DNA of 50,885 nucleotides from Parabacteroides sp. PF5-9 (GTDB taxonomy: Bacteria > Bacteroidota > Bacteroidia > Bacteroidales > Tannerellaceae): the NCBI RefSeq assembly GCF_029893105.1, contig NZ_JARXWG010000027.1, positions 1 to 50,885 of the forward strand. Reading direction: 5' to 3'. Below, in pieces: positions 18,196 through 27,187 of this stretch. The notes below the pieces were generated by a model. That model worked only from the letters and a program-made list of their open reading frames with translations. It was not told the origin of the DNA and ran no database searches. The position numbers and the translations under genes are program-made. Positions within the stretch are counted from its first letter, which is position 1. The number at the start of each line of letters is the position of its first letter.

Positions 18196-21100
18196 ATGTA
18201 TACTTGGAAAAAACTCTGGATTGTATTTAGTTTCGCTCTTTTACCTCTTTCGCTCTCTTGGGCTGATTCATTCCGCCACTTAAATATGGAAAACGGATTA
18301 AGCAGCAGACGTGTTTTTCAAATCACAAAAGACTCCACCGGCTTTATGTGGTTTGGCACTAATGTCGGCATCGACCGCTTCGACGGTAGCGAAATCAAAC
18401 ATTACCCTTTACTAAGCAACAATCAACAAAATACCGAAGGACTTAATGCGTATTCCACATTAACCCAAGACCAGACCGGCCTTTTATGGGTATCGCTAAA
18501 AAACGGACTGATCTATTGTTATAACGATTTACTGGATATTTTCACCCTAAAAATTGATTTGACCGGACTTTTCTCAGAACCTCCGATACTGAATTCGATC
18601 TATTTTGATACCTCTAATCGGTTATGGCTTTGTATGACCTCCGGTTTATACCTCTATGATCTGGAAAAGGAGACCACAACGTTAATCTCCGATTTATCTT
18701 TCGAAACAGTCACACGAATTACACAAACCGATGAGTATACGTTTTATGTAGGTACGCACAAACATTTGTATGAAATAAAAGAAAACAGCAACAATCACTC
18801 TTTCTTCCTCCCCAAAAAGATCCAGTTACCTGTCGAAACAAGGATCGAATACCTGTATGCCTACAACCAACAATTATATATCGGTACGTTCTCCAATGGC
18901 GTATATGCACTCAACCGGGAAACCAAAGAGATCACCGATTTCTCTAACTGTATACCATCAACCCCTGTCAGAAGCATAACAACAACACTGAATCAGCAAT
19001 TATTGATTGGCTTGGACGGAGCCGGACTCTACTGCACCGATCTATCCGGCAAACAACTCTTCAAACGATATGTCGCCGATGAAGACGATGAATATAGTTT
19101 ATGCGGCAATACAGTCTCAGACCTCTATGTCGACGAGCGCAATTGTATATGGACCAGCACTTCAACAAATGGGATAAGCATGTTGGATCCCCAATATCCG
19201 GATATTCTTTTCATCAAACATGAATACAAAAACGACAACTCGCTGCTCTCCAACCATGTAAATGCAATCTATGAAGACTCGGATGGCGATATGTGGTATG
19301 CCACCAATAACGGAGCCAGCCTCTATCAACCGAAAATAAATAAGTGGACCCATTATCTAAACGATGCAAATACGCATAGCGAACATGCCTCCGTTATCCT
19401 GTCCATCACTGAAGACGGGGAAAAGAACATCTGGGTAGGAGGTTACGCAACAGGCGCCTATATGATTAACAAAAAAAACGGAACCATTAAAAAATTACCC
19501 AGCCGTTCCACGCAACAGAGTGATAAAGGAGTCGGTACCGATCATATCTTTTCAATATACGCGATGGGCGACAGTATCTGGTTTTCGGGAATCGAAGGAG
19601 AGTTAACGCTCTATAACAGACAAACCGACACCTATACCTACTATCCCTTAGATTGTGTTGGTGCTCTTATTCCCGGCTATGATCAAACACTCCTGATGGC
19701 GGCATGCGGAGGATTGGATATCCTTGATTTAAAAACGGGTGAAATAACAAGACATACCGAACTCAATGGGATTCAAATACCCCTCCCTCTCAATTTCTTT
19801 TTCAAACGATCCAATGGTGATCTGTGGATCAGAATCAGTACGAATCAGTTCCTTTGTTACAATCAACAAGCCGAAGAATCTAAGGTGATTACAATCTTCA
19901 ATATGCCCAAATCGGGTTACATCAATAATTTAGTCGAAGATCAGTTGGGTAAGATCTGGGCCAGTACAGGAAAAGATATCTTTTGTATTGATCCGGAAAC
20001 AGGGAATATCACAGGAATGAACGAATACGTGAATCTGGAATGGGGATACTACAATTCCTATACCGCCCTATTAAAAAACGACGGATATTTAACCTTTGGT
20101 ACAGCGAATGGCGTAATTGAGTTCTCGCCCTGGTTTACGATCGAAAACAAAGATTCCATCCAGGCTATTTTTACAGATTTTAAACTATTTAACAAATCGG
20201 TTATCCCCGGTGAAAAGAAATCACCTCTACATGTAGCGATCAATAAAAGCAGTTCGATCGATTTAAAATATGAGCAAAACTCTTTCGCTTTTTCTTTTTC
20301 AGCGATCAATTTTGTGTATCCCTATCAAATCGAATATCAGACCCAGTTAGAGGGTTTCGACACCGATTGGCAACAGGCCGACGAGACACATACGGTCGGA
20401 TATACCAACATTTCACCGGGGAAATATCTTTTCAAGATGAAAGCCCTGAACAAGTACACCCATGAGGTAATCGGAGAAAAAGAGATCCAAATCATCATCA
20501 ACCGACCGTTTTGGGCCTCCAATTTGGCGATCCTCATCTACAGTATATTCTTCCTGCTTCTAGCCTATTTCACCTTTTTATATATCCAAAACAAAATAGA
20601 AGAGCGTCAATCGAAGGAAAAAATCGATTTCTTCGTGAATATCGCCCACGATATCCGAACGCCCGTTTCACTCATAAAAGCTCCGCTCAGTGAATTGGAA
20701 GCACAGGAGAATTTTTCCGAACATGGCCGGAAAAACATCGCTATCGCCAGTCACAATGCAGAAAAACTACATGCGATGGTCACCCAATTGTTAGATTTTC
20801 AGAAAGCCGATTTTTCGACCTCCAAATTAATCATCAGTCAGATCGAGTTAAACCAGTATTTACGCGAAAAAGTAAATAATTTCAGTATTGCAGCCATGCA
20901 GAAAAACATCAATCTGCAATTTATCCCCGACCCCGACCTGCAATTAATCTGGCTCGATCAAAGTAAAATGGATAAGATCGTCGATAATCTAATCTCCAAT
21001 GCGATCAAATATACCATAGAAGGTTCCGTACTTGTCATCGTCAGCCACACCAAACAGGAATGGATCCTGGAAATTAAAGATACCGGCATCGGGATTCCAC

Positions 21101-22113
21101 AGGGCGAACAAAGAAATCTTTTCAGAAAATTCTACCGGGCCGGCAATGCGATCAACTCGAAAGAGAGCGGCTCCGGCATCGGCCTACTATTGACGCAGAA
21201 ATTAGTTAAATTACATCGCGGAAACATCTCTTTTGAAAGCAATGAAAACAACGGATCCATCTTCAAAATCTCTTTCCCGATCAAAATTGATGCGATGTGG
21301 AAAGTCGAAGTCGACAACAAAAAAGAAACGACCCGTAAAAAGATCGTTTCCCCCGGTAAAACCACTATAAAAGCGACCATCTTATTGGCCGAAGACAATA
21401 AAGATATGCGCGAATATCTGTCCGAAAGCCTTTCCAAAGAATACCAGGTAATCAGCGTTACGGATGGAAAAGCAGCCATGGAACAGGCGAAAGCATTAAA
21501 TCCCGATATCATTATATCCGACATTCTCATGCCCAATCTGCGGGGTGATGTGATGTGCAGCCTGTTAAAATCATCTATGGAAACAAGCCATATACCTATT
21601 ATACTATTATCCGGATTGAATGAAAGAGAAAATATCATCACCGGGTTGGAATCCGGAGCAGATGATTACATCATTAAACCGTTTGATTTTTCTGTACTGA
21701 GGGTTCGCATCAAGAACATCCTACAGAACCGCGAGCAACAACGACAGATGATCCTCTCCCCAGAAAACAAATTGGAAGAGGTGAGCTACTCCAACCAGTT
21801 GGATAAAGAGTTCCTCGATAAAGCCATCATTATTATCGAGCAGGAAATGTCTAACCCCGATTTCTCTATCAATGAATTTTGCAAAGCATTAGGAATGAGC
21901 CGTACTTCGGTCTACAACAAAATAAAAACACTGACCGATCAGGCGCCCAACGATTTTATACGAATCATCCGGCTCAATAAAGCCAAGGAACTGCTGAAAA
22001 CAAAGAAATATTCGATCAGCGAAATCTCCTTGATGGTCGGATTTGCCGATCCTAAATACTTTAGCACCAGCTTTAAAAAACAATTCGGCCATAGTCCCAG
22101 TAAAGAGGAGTAA
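18196..22113 (+). CDS. Hybrid two-component system sensor/AraC regulator (HTCS)
   Basis: From the preferred start MYTWKK it has about 1305 residues and carries a whole two-component pathway in one inner-membrane protein. After a signal peptide comes a periplasmic propeller of repeated WFGT/WVGG-type blades, then a Y_Y_Y domain (LEGFDTDWQ) near 715-770. One membrane helix lies at about 774-796. A histidine kinase follows with phospho-acceptor H818 (AHDIRTP) and ATP-binding motifs (DNLISNAIKYT, DTGIGIP, GSGIGL). A receiver domain has D1109 (SDILMPN), and an AraC-type DNA-binding domain ends the protein. Such regulators sense glycan fragments in the periplasm. The downstream plus-strand glycan genes are its likely targets, which is inference from position. 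Confidence 0.95.
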   Translation: MYTWKKLWIVFSFALLPLSLSWADSFRHLNMENGLSSRRVFQITKDSTGFMWFGTNVGIDRFDGSEIKHYPLLSNNQQNTEGLNAYSTLTQDQTGLLWVSLKNGLIYCYNDLLDIFTLKIDLTGLFSEPPILNSIYFDTSNRLWLCMTSGLYLYDLEKETTTLISDLSFETVTRITQTDEYTFYVGTHKHLYEIKENSNNHSFFLPKKIQLPVETRIEYLYAYNQQLYIGTFSNGVYALNRETKEITDFSNCIPSTPVRSITTTLNQQLLIGLDGAGLYCTDLSGKQLFKRYVADEDDEYSLCGNTVSDLYVDERNCIWTSTSTNGISMLDPQYPDILFIKHEYKNDNSLLSNHVNAIYEDSDGDMWYATNNGASLYQPKINKWTHYLNDANTHSEHASVILSITEDGEKNIWVGGYATGAYMINKKNGTIKKLPSRSTQQSDKGVGTDHIFSIYAMGDSIWFSGIEGELTLYNRQTDTYTYYPLDCVGALIPGYDQTLLMAACGGLDILDLKTGEITRHTELNGIQIPLPLNFFFKRSNGDLWIRISTNQFLCYNQQAEESKVITIFNMPKSGYINNLVEDQLGKIWASTGKDIFCIDPETGNITGMNEYVNLEWGYYNSYTALLKNDGYLTFGTANGVIEFSPWFTIENKDSIQAIFTDFKLFNKSVIPGEKKSPLHVAINKSSSIDLKYEQNSFAFSFSAINFVYPYQIEYQTQLEGFDTDWQQADETHTVGYTNISPGKYLFKMKALNKYTHEVIGEKEIQIIINRPFWASNLAILIYSIFFLLLAYFTFLYIQNKIEERQSKEKIDFFVNIAHDIRTPVSLIKAPLSELEAQENFSEHGRKNIAIASHNAEKLHAMVTQLLDFQKADFSTSKLIISQIELNQYLREKVNNFSIAAMQKNINLQFIPDPDLQLIWLDQSKMDKIVDNLISNAIKYTIEGSVLVIVSHTKQEWILEIKDTGIGIPQGEQRNLFRKFYRAGNAINSKESGSGIGLLLTQKLVKLHRGNISFESNENNGSIFKISFPIKIDAMWKVEVDNKKETTRKKIVSPGKTTIKATILLAEDNKDMREYLSESLSKEYQVISVTDGKAAMEQAKALNPDIIISDILMPNLRGDVMCSLLKSSMETSHIPIILLSGLNERENIITGLESGADDYIIKPFDFSVLRVRIKNILQNREQQRQMILSPENKLEEVSYSNQLDKEFLDKAIIIIEQEMSNPDFSINEFCKALGMSRTSVYNKIKTLTDQAPNDFIRIIRLNKAKELLKTKKYSISEISLMVGFADPKYFSTSFKKQFGHSPSKEE

Positions 22114-22175
22114 ATCGTCGCCAGAACCTGTTTAAATCATCGTATTATAAATCTCCTTTCATCGCCAATACAAAT

Positions 22176-22261
22176 TCGTTTGACAATTGTCAAACGATCG
22201 TTCTATAATTATCAAATGATCATTCCACAATTGTGAAACAATCATTCGACATTTGTCAAAC
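22176..22261. repeat. 22-bp-period palindromic array, different sequence family
   Basis: Four 16-bp palindromes centred on AATT or ATTT begin at 22179, 22201, 22223 and 22245, an exact 22-bp period. Unit 1 (TTTGACAATTGTCAAA) is perfect and its palindrome extends to 22 bp (22176-22197). The other units are diverged copies (TTCTATAATTATCAAA, TTCCACAATTGTGAAA, TTCGACATTTGTCAAA). Geometry equals that of the arrays at 12559 and 44576, but the sequence is unrelated. It sits in the spacer between the regulator and the ROK kinase. Confidence 0.85.
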
Positions 22262-22407
22262 GAATCTCGGTTCAACATCATTCCGTCTCTTCATGCAATA
22301 GAAACGACAGATCGATCCGGTTGTTTTTCAACGTATCAGGTCAGTCGGTTTTGAAGATTTATCTACTTTCGTTTGCTATCCTTTTGGGGGTGAAAAAGTA
22401 TCAAATC

Positions 22408-22438
22408 GTTTGTCATTAACTGTTGACAAACTTTTTTT
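22408..22438 (+). terminator. Stem-loop with T7 tail after the regulator gene
   Basis: GTTTGTCA (22408-22415) pairs perfectly with TGACAAAC (22424-22431) around an eight-base loop, and seven T follow. It has the form of an intrinsic terminator for the regulator, though it lies 295 bases after its stop. The stem shares the word TTTGTCA with the array upstream, so it may belong to that repeat family. Confidence 0.55.
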
Positions 22439-22565
22439 GATAGAAATTAAACCCGTTTTATATTAAATCCTCGTAGTATTGTATTCAGAATAAAAAATAA
22501 CAAACGAATAGATCGCTATAACATATGTGTATCAGAAACGCTCATTTCATCTTGAACAAAAAAAT

Positions 22566-23507
22566 ATGGAAACTTATTTAGGTCTCGATTTAGGAGGAAC
22601 AAAACTACTGATCGGCGAAATGGACAACTCCGGGAATATCCTGAGATATAAAAAATATGATTCGGGGTATTTCAATCAACAATCCGCCCTGCAAATCATC
22701 AAAAAATCGTTGGATGATTATATCCAAACCGTAGGATGGACGAATAGTAAACCTTTAGGTATGGGTATCGGATTGATTGGCCGGGTTGATCCGGTCAATG
22801 GCATCTGGTTACAGATAGATCCCAAACGCACACAACCGATTCATTTGGCGCAGGAGTTAAGTAATATCTACGAGATACCCTGTTACATCGATAATGATGT
22901 CAAAGCCGCCACACGCGCTGAACGTCATTTTGGGTTCGGACGGATCTCTCAAAACTTCATATATATAAATGTAGGAACCGGAATAGCGGCAGGTTTTGTT
23001 GTCAACGGTAAACAGATACGCGGCAGTCATTTTAATGCCGGGGAAGTCGGACATACCAAGGTCGGTGTAAACATTGGTATTCAATGCGGATGCGGACGGA
23101 TGGATTGTGTCGAACTAATCGCTTCGGGTTCCGGCTTTGACCAATGCGCCCGTTTATTATCCAAGAAATACAAAACAAAGCTGCAGATCCCGACGAATGA
23201 AGAAGAGCGTATTCAGGTAAAAGATGTTTATGCCTTGAGCCAGAAAGGAGATCCGTTATGTGCCGTCTTGGTGGATAATGCGGCACAGGCATTAGCTAAT
23301 TTAATTATGAACCTGGTCCGGGTAAGCGACCCCGACACGGTAGTGCTTGGCGGAGGTATCGTCTCTGATGGCTATCTGCATACAAAGATATTGGAGAAGC
23401 TGAATGCAACGACTGTTCGTTTTGTCACCAATGGAGTGGTTATCACAAAGCTAAATCCTGATTTTATCGGATTAATGGGAGCCGGTGCGGTTGCCATGCA
23501 AGTCTAA
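22566..23507 (+). CDS. ROK-family sugar kinase
   Basis: A cytoplasmic ATP-dependent sugar kinase of the ROK family, 313 residues from the preferred start METYLG; a frame 13 codons longer lacks homology. The ATP loop DLGGTK is at 8-13, the presumed catalytic base is D111 in IDNDV, and the zinc site is formed by H163 (NAGEVGH) with C174, C176 and C181 (CGCGRMDC). The glycine normally before the last cysteine is aspartate. No helix-turn-helix is present, so this is a kinase, not a repressor. It is followed by a NagB-like gene, which points to glucosamine or N-acetylhexosamine as substrate, though glucose cannot be excluded. Confidence 0.9.
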   Translation: METYLGLDLGGTKLLIGEMDNSGNILRYKKYDSGYFNQQSALQIIKKSLDDYIQTVGWTNSKPLGMGIGLIGRVDPVNGIWLQIDPKRTQPIHLAQELSNIYEIPCYIDNDVKAATRAERHFGFGRISQNFIYINVGTGIAAGFVVNGKQIRGSHFNAGEVGHTKVGVNIGIQCGCGRMDCVELIASGSGFDQCARLLSKKYKTKLQIPTNEEERIQVKDVYALSQKGDPLCAVLVDNAAQALANLIMNLVRVSDPDTVVLGGGIVSDGYLHTKILEKLNATTVRFVTNGVVITKLNPDFIGLMGAGAVAMQV

Positions 23508-23530
23508 TTATAAAAAAACAGATAAAAACA

Positions 23531-24274
23531 ATGAAAATTACAATTGTATCCGACGAACAACAATTCGATCGTATAGCTGCCTGGAGAGTGATTGGAGAGA
23601 TATTAAACAAACCCAATGCTGTGATTGGGTTATCTACCGGGCAGACCACTAAAAACCTACATCATATCATTCGTGAAATCTATCAGCTTCATCCATTCGA
23701 GGTCAAGGATGTCACTTTTTTCGGTGTCGATGAAGTAACGAATGTTCCGCGCGAATATGCCGGAGCCTGTTATACCATGCTGAAAACACAATTAATCGAT
23801 GCGCTGGGTATTGACGACGATCATTTTATCATGCCTCCTACCCTGTCTGATGACTTTGAAAAAGAATGTCACATTTTCCAGGATAAGCTGGAATCAAAAG
23901 GCGGCATAGATCTTCAACTGTTAGGCTTAGGTACAAACGGACATTTAGGCTTTAATCAACCGGGTACTCCTTTTGAAAACGAAACATGGCTCTCGGCAAT
24001 GGATGAAGTGCTCGAAGCGCGTATCAGAAAAGAGACGAATACACCTCCGGAAAAAGCACTTGGAGGATTAACATTAGGCATCAAAAACATCATGCATGCC
24101 CGAAAAATTATCCTGGTGGCCAAAGGAGCCTCTAAAGCGGATATTGTAAAAGAGATGTTATCCGGTCCTATTACTACAGCAAATCCATCATCTATCCTGC
24201 AACTCCATCCGAATTGCGAATTTCTATTGGATGAAGAAGCGGCTGAAAAATGGCAAATAACCCATAAAAAATAA
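23531..24274 (+). CDS. NagB-like amino-sugar-6-phosphate deaminase/isomerase
   Basis: A 247-residue member of the glucosamine/galactosamine-6-phosphate isomerase family; the classical reaction turns glucosamine-6-phosphate into fructose-6-phosphate plus ammonia. Phosphate-binding LSTGQTT (34-40), D67 in FGVDEV and H138 in TNGHLGFNQPG match the family. The catalytic glutamate (E148 in E. coli) is glutamine here (Q143), while N136 in place of the E. coli aspartate is common in Gram-positive NagB. The Q change leaves it open whether this is a normal deaminase, one for another amino sugar, or an isomerase. It sits 23 bases after the ROK kinase. Confidence 0.82.
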   Translation: MKITIVSDEQQFDRIAAWRVIGEILNKPNAVIGLSTGQTTKNLHHIIREIYQLHPFEVKDVTFFGVDEVTNVPREYAGACYTMLKTQLIDALGIDDDHFIMPPTLSDDFEKECHIFQDKLESKGGIDLQLLGLGTNGHLGFNQPGTPFENETWLSAMDEVLEARIRKETNTPPEKALGGLTLGIKNIMHARKIILVAKGASKADIVKEMLSGPITTANPSSILQLHPNCEFLLDEEAAEKWQITHKK

Positions 24275-24337
24275 CAAACCGATCCATCAAAAACGATTGA
24301 CATATCTATACCTATATATAATTAATACTCTATTACC

Positions 24338-25663
24338 ATGACACAACACGAAAAACAAGTGAATTATCTGGGACCCTTTATCACAATGGTCTTTTTATTC
24401 TTCATTGTCGGTTTTCTGACCACCGCAAACACCCAGTTTCAAGGGCCATTGAAAGAAGCCTTTCTGGCAGGTGTTGGCGACCTGAAAAATACATTTGCGA
24501 CACTGATTACCTTCTCCTGGTTTTTGGCCTATCCTTTATGTGGAGGAGTCGGTTCTTCCTGGACGACTAAATATGGCTATAAAGGGACACTTATCCGTTC
24601 ATTATTTATTATGATCCTTGGATTAGGTTTTTTCTTTCTCTCTTCATGGTTTACCGTACAATTCCCGAATGCGAATTTGAATTTAGGCTCCAATGTGATA
24701 CCGTTCGGTTTCTTTATATTCCTTTTGGGATCGTTTGTTGTCGGAGCGTCTGCTACAATTCTACAAGTCGTCATCAACCCCTACTTAACCGCTTGTTATG
24801 TCAAAGGGACTCAACCGATTCAACGCATGGCTATCGGAGGATCAGCCAATTCGATCGGAACGACGATTGCACCGTTTTTTGTGACCGGTATTGTATTCGG
24901 TGGATTGGCTATGGAAGATGTACAGGTCAGCCAATTAATGATTCCGTTTTTATCATTAATGATTATCATAGGGTTAGTTGTCAGTATCCTGATGAAGTTA
25001 TCTCTTCCCGATATTGAGGGGACAAAAGCAGAAGCCGGTGAGAAACTTGAAAAAAGTGTCTGGTCGTTCAGCCACCTGACATTAGGAGTAATTGCCATTT
25101 TCTTTTATGTAGGCGTTGAAGTTGCTATCGGAGCAAATATCAACTTATATGCGATTGAACAAGAAACGGCTAACGGTCCTTTCTCCTTTTTTGGAAACAG
25201 CTCGCTGACTTTATTCGGTATCAATTTCGCTATTCCTGCACTAATGGCCACAATCTATTGGGGTGGAATGCTTATAGGACGTTTAGTAGGCAGTTCACTA
25301 AGTACTGTTCCTCCCCGCGTACAACTGGTTGTTACCACAGTATGTGCGACCATACTCACTCTTCTGGCTATTGCTTTCAACAATCCATGGTTATTGGCAG
25401 CCGTAGGTTTGTTCCATTCCATTATGTGGGGAGCGATATTCACCCTTTCTGTCGCGCAATTGGGCAAATATACCTCCGTGGCTTCCGGCGTTTTTATGAT
25501 CGGCGTTGTCGGCGGAGCGATACTTCCTTTATTACAAGGTATGCTGGCTGATGCCCTTGATGGCTGGAGATGGTCGTGGTTCATTGTGATCTTCGGAGAA
25601 TTATTTATGCTTTATTATGCATTAATCGGTTCAAGAATTCGTCAATCAGGAGAAACAGTATAA
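24338..25663 (+). CDS. FucP-family MFS sugar transporter
   Basis: A 441-residue inner-membrane major facilitator protein with about twelve hydrophobic segments. The sequence resembles the fucose/glucose/galactose:H+ symporter branch: an N-terminal FITMVFLFFIVGFLTTANTQ, the segment LQVVINPYLTACYVKG near 150, and SANSIGTTIAPFFVTG, which are characteristic of FucP/GluP/NagP proteins. Substrate is not readable, but placement after a ROK kinase and a NagB-like gene favours an amino sugar. It starts 63 bases after the NagB-like gene and is followed by a small secreted-protein gene after four bases. Confidence 0.9.
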   Translation: MTQHEKQVNYLGPFITMVFLFFIVGFLTTANTQFQGPLKEAFLAGVGDLKNTFATLITFSWFLAYPLCGGVGSSWTTKYGYKGTLIRSLFIMILGLGFFFLSSWFTVQFPNANLNLGSNVIPFGFFIFLLGSFVVGASATILQVVINPYLTACYVKGTQPIQRMAIGGSANSIGTTIAPFFVTGIVFGGLAMEDVQVSQLMIPFLSLMIIIGLVVSILMKLSLPDIEGTKAEAGEKLEKSVWSFSHLTLGVIAIFFYVGVEVAIGANINLYAIEQETANGPFSFFGNSSLTLFGINFAIPALMATIYWGGMLIGRLVGSSLSTVPPRVQLVVTTVCATILTLLAIAFNNPWLLAAVGLFHSIMWGAIFTLSVAQLGKYTSVASGVFMIGVVGGAILPLLQGMLADALDGWRWSWFIVIFGELFMLYYALIGSRIRQSGETV

Positions 25664-25667
25664 AAAT

Positions 25668-26135
25668 ATGAAACGAACAATTTTATTACTCTTATTTACG
25701 ACTTGTTGTATGTCTGCCTGGTCGCAATTTCAAGTAAGTACCGCTCGTACCTGGGAGAGGTTTCCACCGGAAGCTCAGGAACGTGGATTTGGCATTCATA
25801 CCTCCCAAATAGTTCAAATGGATAATGATCAAGCCTTAGAAGAGGTGATCCTTTTCGCTTCCGACAACGGGCACTATCCTTATTTCGATCTGTTTAAATC
25901 CTATTATGTGATCATTGATTATTACACGAAAGAACTCAAATATAAATCCGATATAACCATTTCCGACAGACGCGAGTTAGTATTGGAAGATCGTAACAGT
26001 GATGGGATCTATGAATTATACCGGGCGTATTTTCAAGATGGAAAATTCAGTGTCGATGAAAACGGCAATAATCTTAAAACGACCTGGGTATATGACTGTA
26101 TAGAATGGAAAAATAACAAAATCAACACCCGATAA
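25668..26135 (+). CDS. Small secreted protein, unknown function
   Basis: A 155-residue protein I cannot assign. A signal peptide is clear (residues 1-19, ending MSAWSQ). The mature part contains DNDQALEEVILF and LEDRNSDGIYELYR, which resemble the acidic DxDxDG-like loops of FG-GAP/VCBS calcium-binding repeats, so a small beta-propeller-like or calcium-binding fold is possible. It lies four bases after the transporter gene and two before the GH18 frame, inside the cluster. Its conservation with the GH18 gene in other genomes would tell whether it is a partner. Confidence 0.75.
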   Translation: MKRTILLLLFTTCCMSAWSQFQVSTARTWERFPPEAQERGFGIHTSQIVQMDNDQALEEVILFASDNGHYPYFDLFKSYYVIIDYYTKELKYKSDITISDRRELVLEDRNSDGIYELYRAYFQDGKFSVDENGNNLKTTWVYDCIEWKNNKINTR

Positions 26136-26146
26136 TATTGTATATC

Positions 26147-27181
26147 ATGAAACACCTTTATTTATTACTAATCCATTTAGTGTTATTTATGGGAGCATGT
26201 GCCGGAAATAAATCGGCCAATGAAACAGCGACCAATAAACAGGAGAAAGTTATCGTAGCATATGTCACTTCCTGGAGTGATGGTATTCCGGAGACGAAAC
26301 ATATCACACATATCAATTATGCTTTCGGGCATGTCAATGAGACTTTCGACGGTGTACGTATTGACAAAGAAGATCGTCTCAGACAAATTGTCGGCCTGAA
26401 GTCGAACCATCCTGAGTTAAAAATAATGTTGTCTATCGGTGGCTGGGGCAGCGGAAGATTCAGTGAAATGGCAGCTGATGAGAACTTGCGGAAAAGCTTT
26501 GCTGCTGATTGCCAACGCGTAGTTCAAGCGTTTAAACTGGACGGGATAGATATCGACTGGGAATACCCGACAAGTCCTTTAGCCGGCATCTCCTACTCTC
26601 CCGACGACCGGGATAATTACACGTTATTGATGAGAGATATTCGCGCGGCAATCGGGAAAGACAAATTATTAACCCACGCTACGGCAGCAAATGCAGAACA
26701 TATCGACTACCGGGCAACCGATCAATATCTCGATTTCACCAATGTGATGGCGTATGACATGGGCAATCCGCCTTTATTACATTCCGCATTATACCGTTCC
26801 GAAAATGCCGGAGGACACACTTCGGATGAAGCGATAAAAAAACATCTGGCAGCAGGAGTGCCCAAACATAAACTGGTTATGGGTATGCCTTTCTACGGAC
26901 GTGCGGTTCAGGGATTCAGCCGTCCGAAAGACTTGACAAAAGCACACGAAATGGAAGGATATACCTATCATTGGGATGATATTGCCAAAGTACCCTATTT
27001 AACTGATTCCACCGGGGTATTGGTATTCGGTTATGAGAATATCGAATCACTGACCATTAAATGTCAGTATATTCTGGATAACGAGTTATTAGGTGCCATG
27101 TACTGGGATTATAGCGGTGACAACGAAGCCGGTGATCTGCAGAGAACAGTTTATGAAACATTGTATTCACCCAACAATTAA
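26147..27181 (+). CDS. GH18 family chitinase-like lipoprotein
   Basis: About 344 residues from the preferred start MKHLYL. A lipobox-like MGAC places the lipidated cysteine at 18. The GH18 barrel is clear: VIVAYVTSWSDG, IMLSIGGWG and the catalytic DGIDIDWEYP (132-141), with E139 as acid and D135/D137 completing the DxDxE pattern. MAYDMG and GMPFYGR follow, and the barrel ends with GAMYWDYSGD. This fits substrate-assisted hydrolysis of beta-1,4-linked GlcNAc, either chitin oligomers or the chitobiose core of N-glycans. No carbohydrate-binding module is present. It is six bases upstream of the ThuA gene. Confidence 0.92.
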   Translation: MKHLYLLLIHLVLFMGACAGNKSANETATNKQEKVIVAYVTSWSDGIPETKHITHINYAFGHVNETFDGVRIDKEDRLRQIVGLKSNHPELKIMLSIGGWGSGRFSEMAADENLRKSFAADCQRVVQAFKLDGIDIDWEYPTSPLAGISYSPDDRDNYTLLMRDIRAAIGKDKLLTHATAANAEHIDYRATDQYLDFTNVMAYDMGNPPLLHSALYRSENAGGHTSDEAIKKHLAAGVPKHKLVMGMPFYGRAVQGFSRPKDLTKAHEMEGYTYHWDDIAKVPYLTDSTGVLVFGYENIESLTIKCQYILDNELLGAMYWDYSGDNEAGDLQRTVYETLYSPNN

Positions 27182-27187
27182 TGCTTT

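Noticed and set aside
21132-21641. 169-codon minus-strand frame inside the hybrid regulator
   Set aside because: It is antisense to the kinase and receiver domains, which carry all expected motifs in the plus frame.
22566-23507. ROK-family transcriptional repressor
   Set aside because: No N-terminal helix-turn-helix is present and the protein has the length of a kinase.
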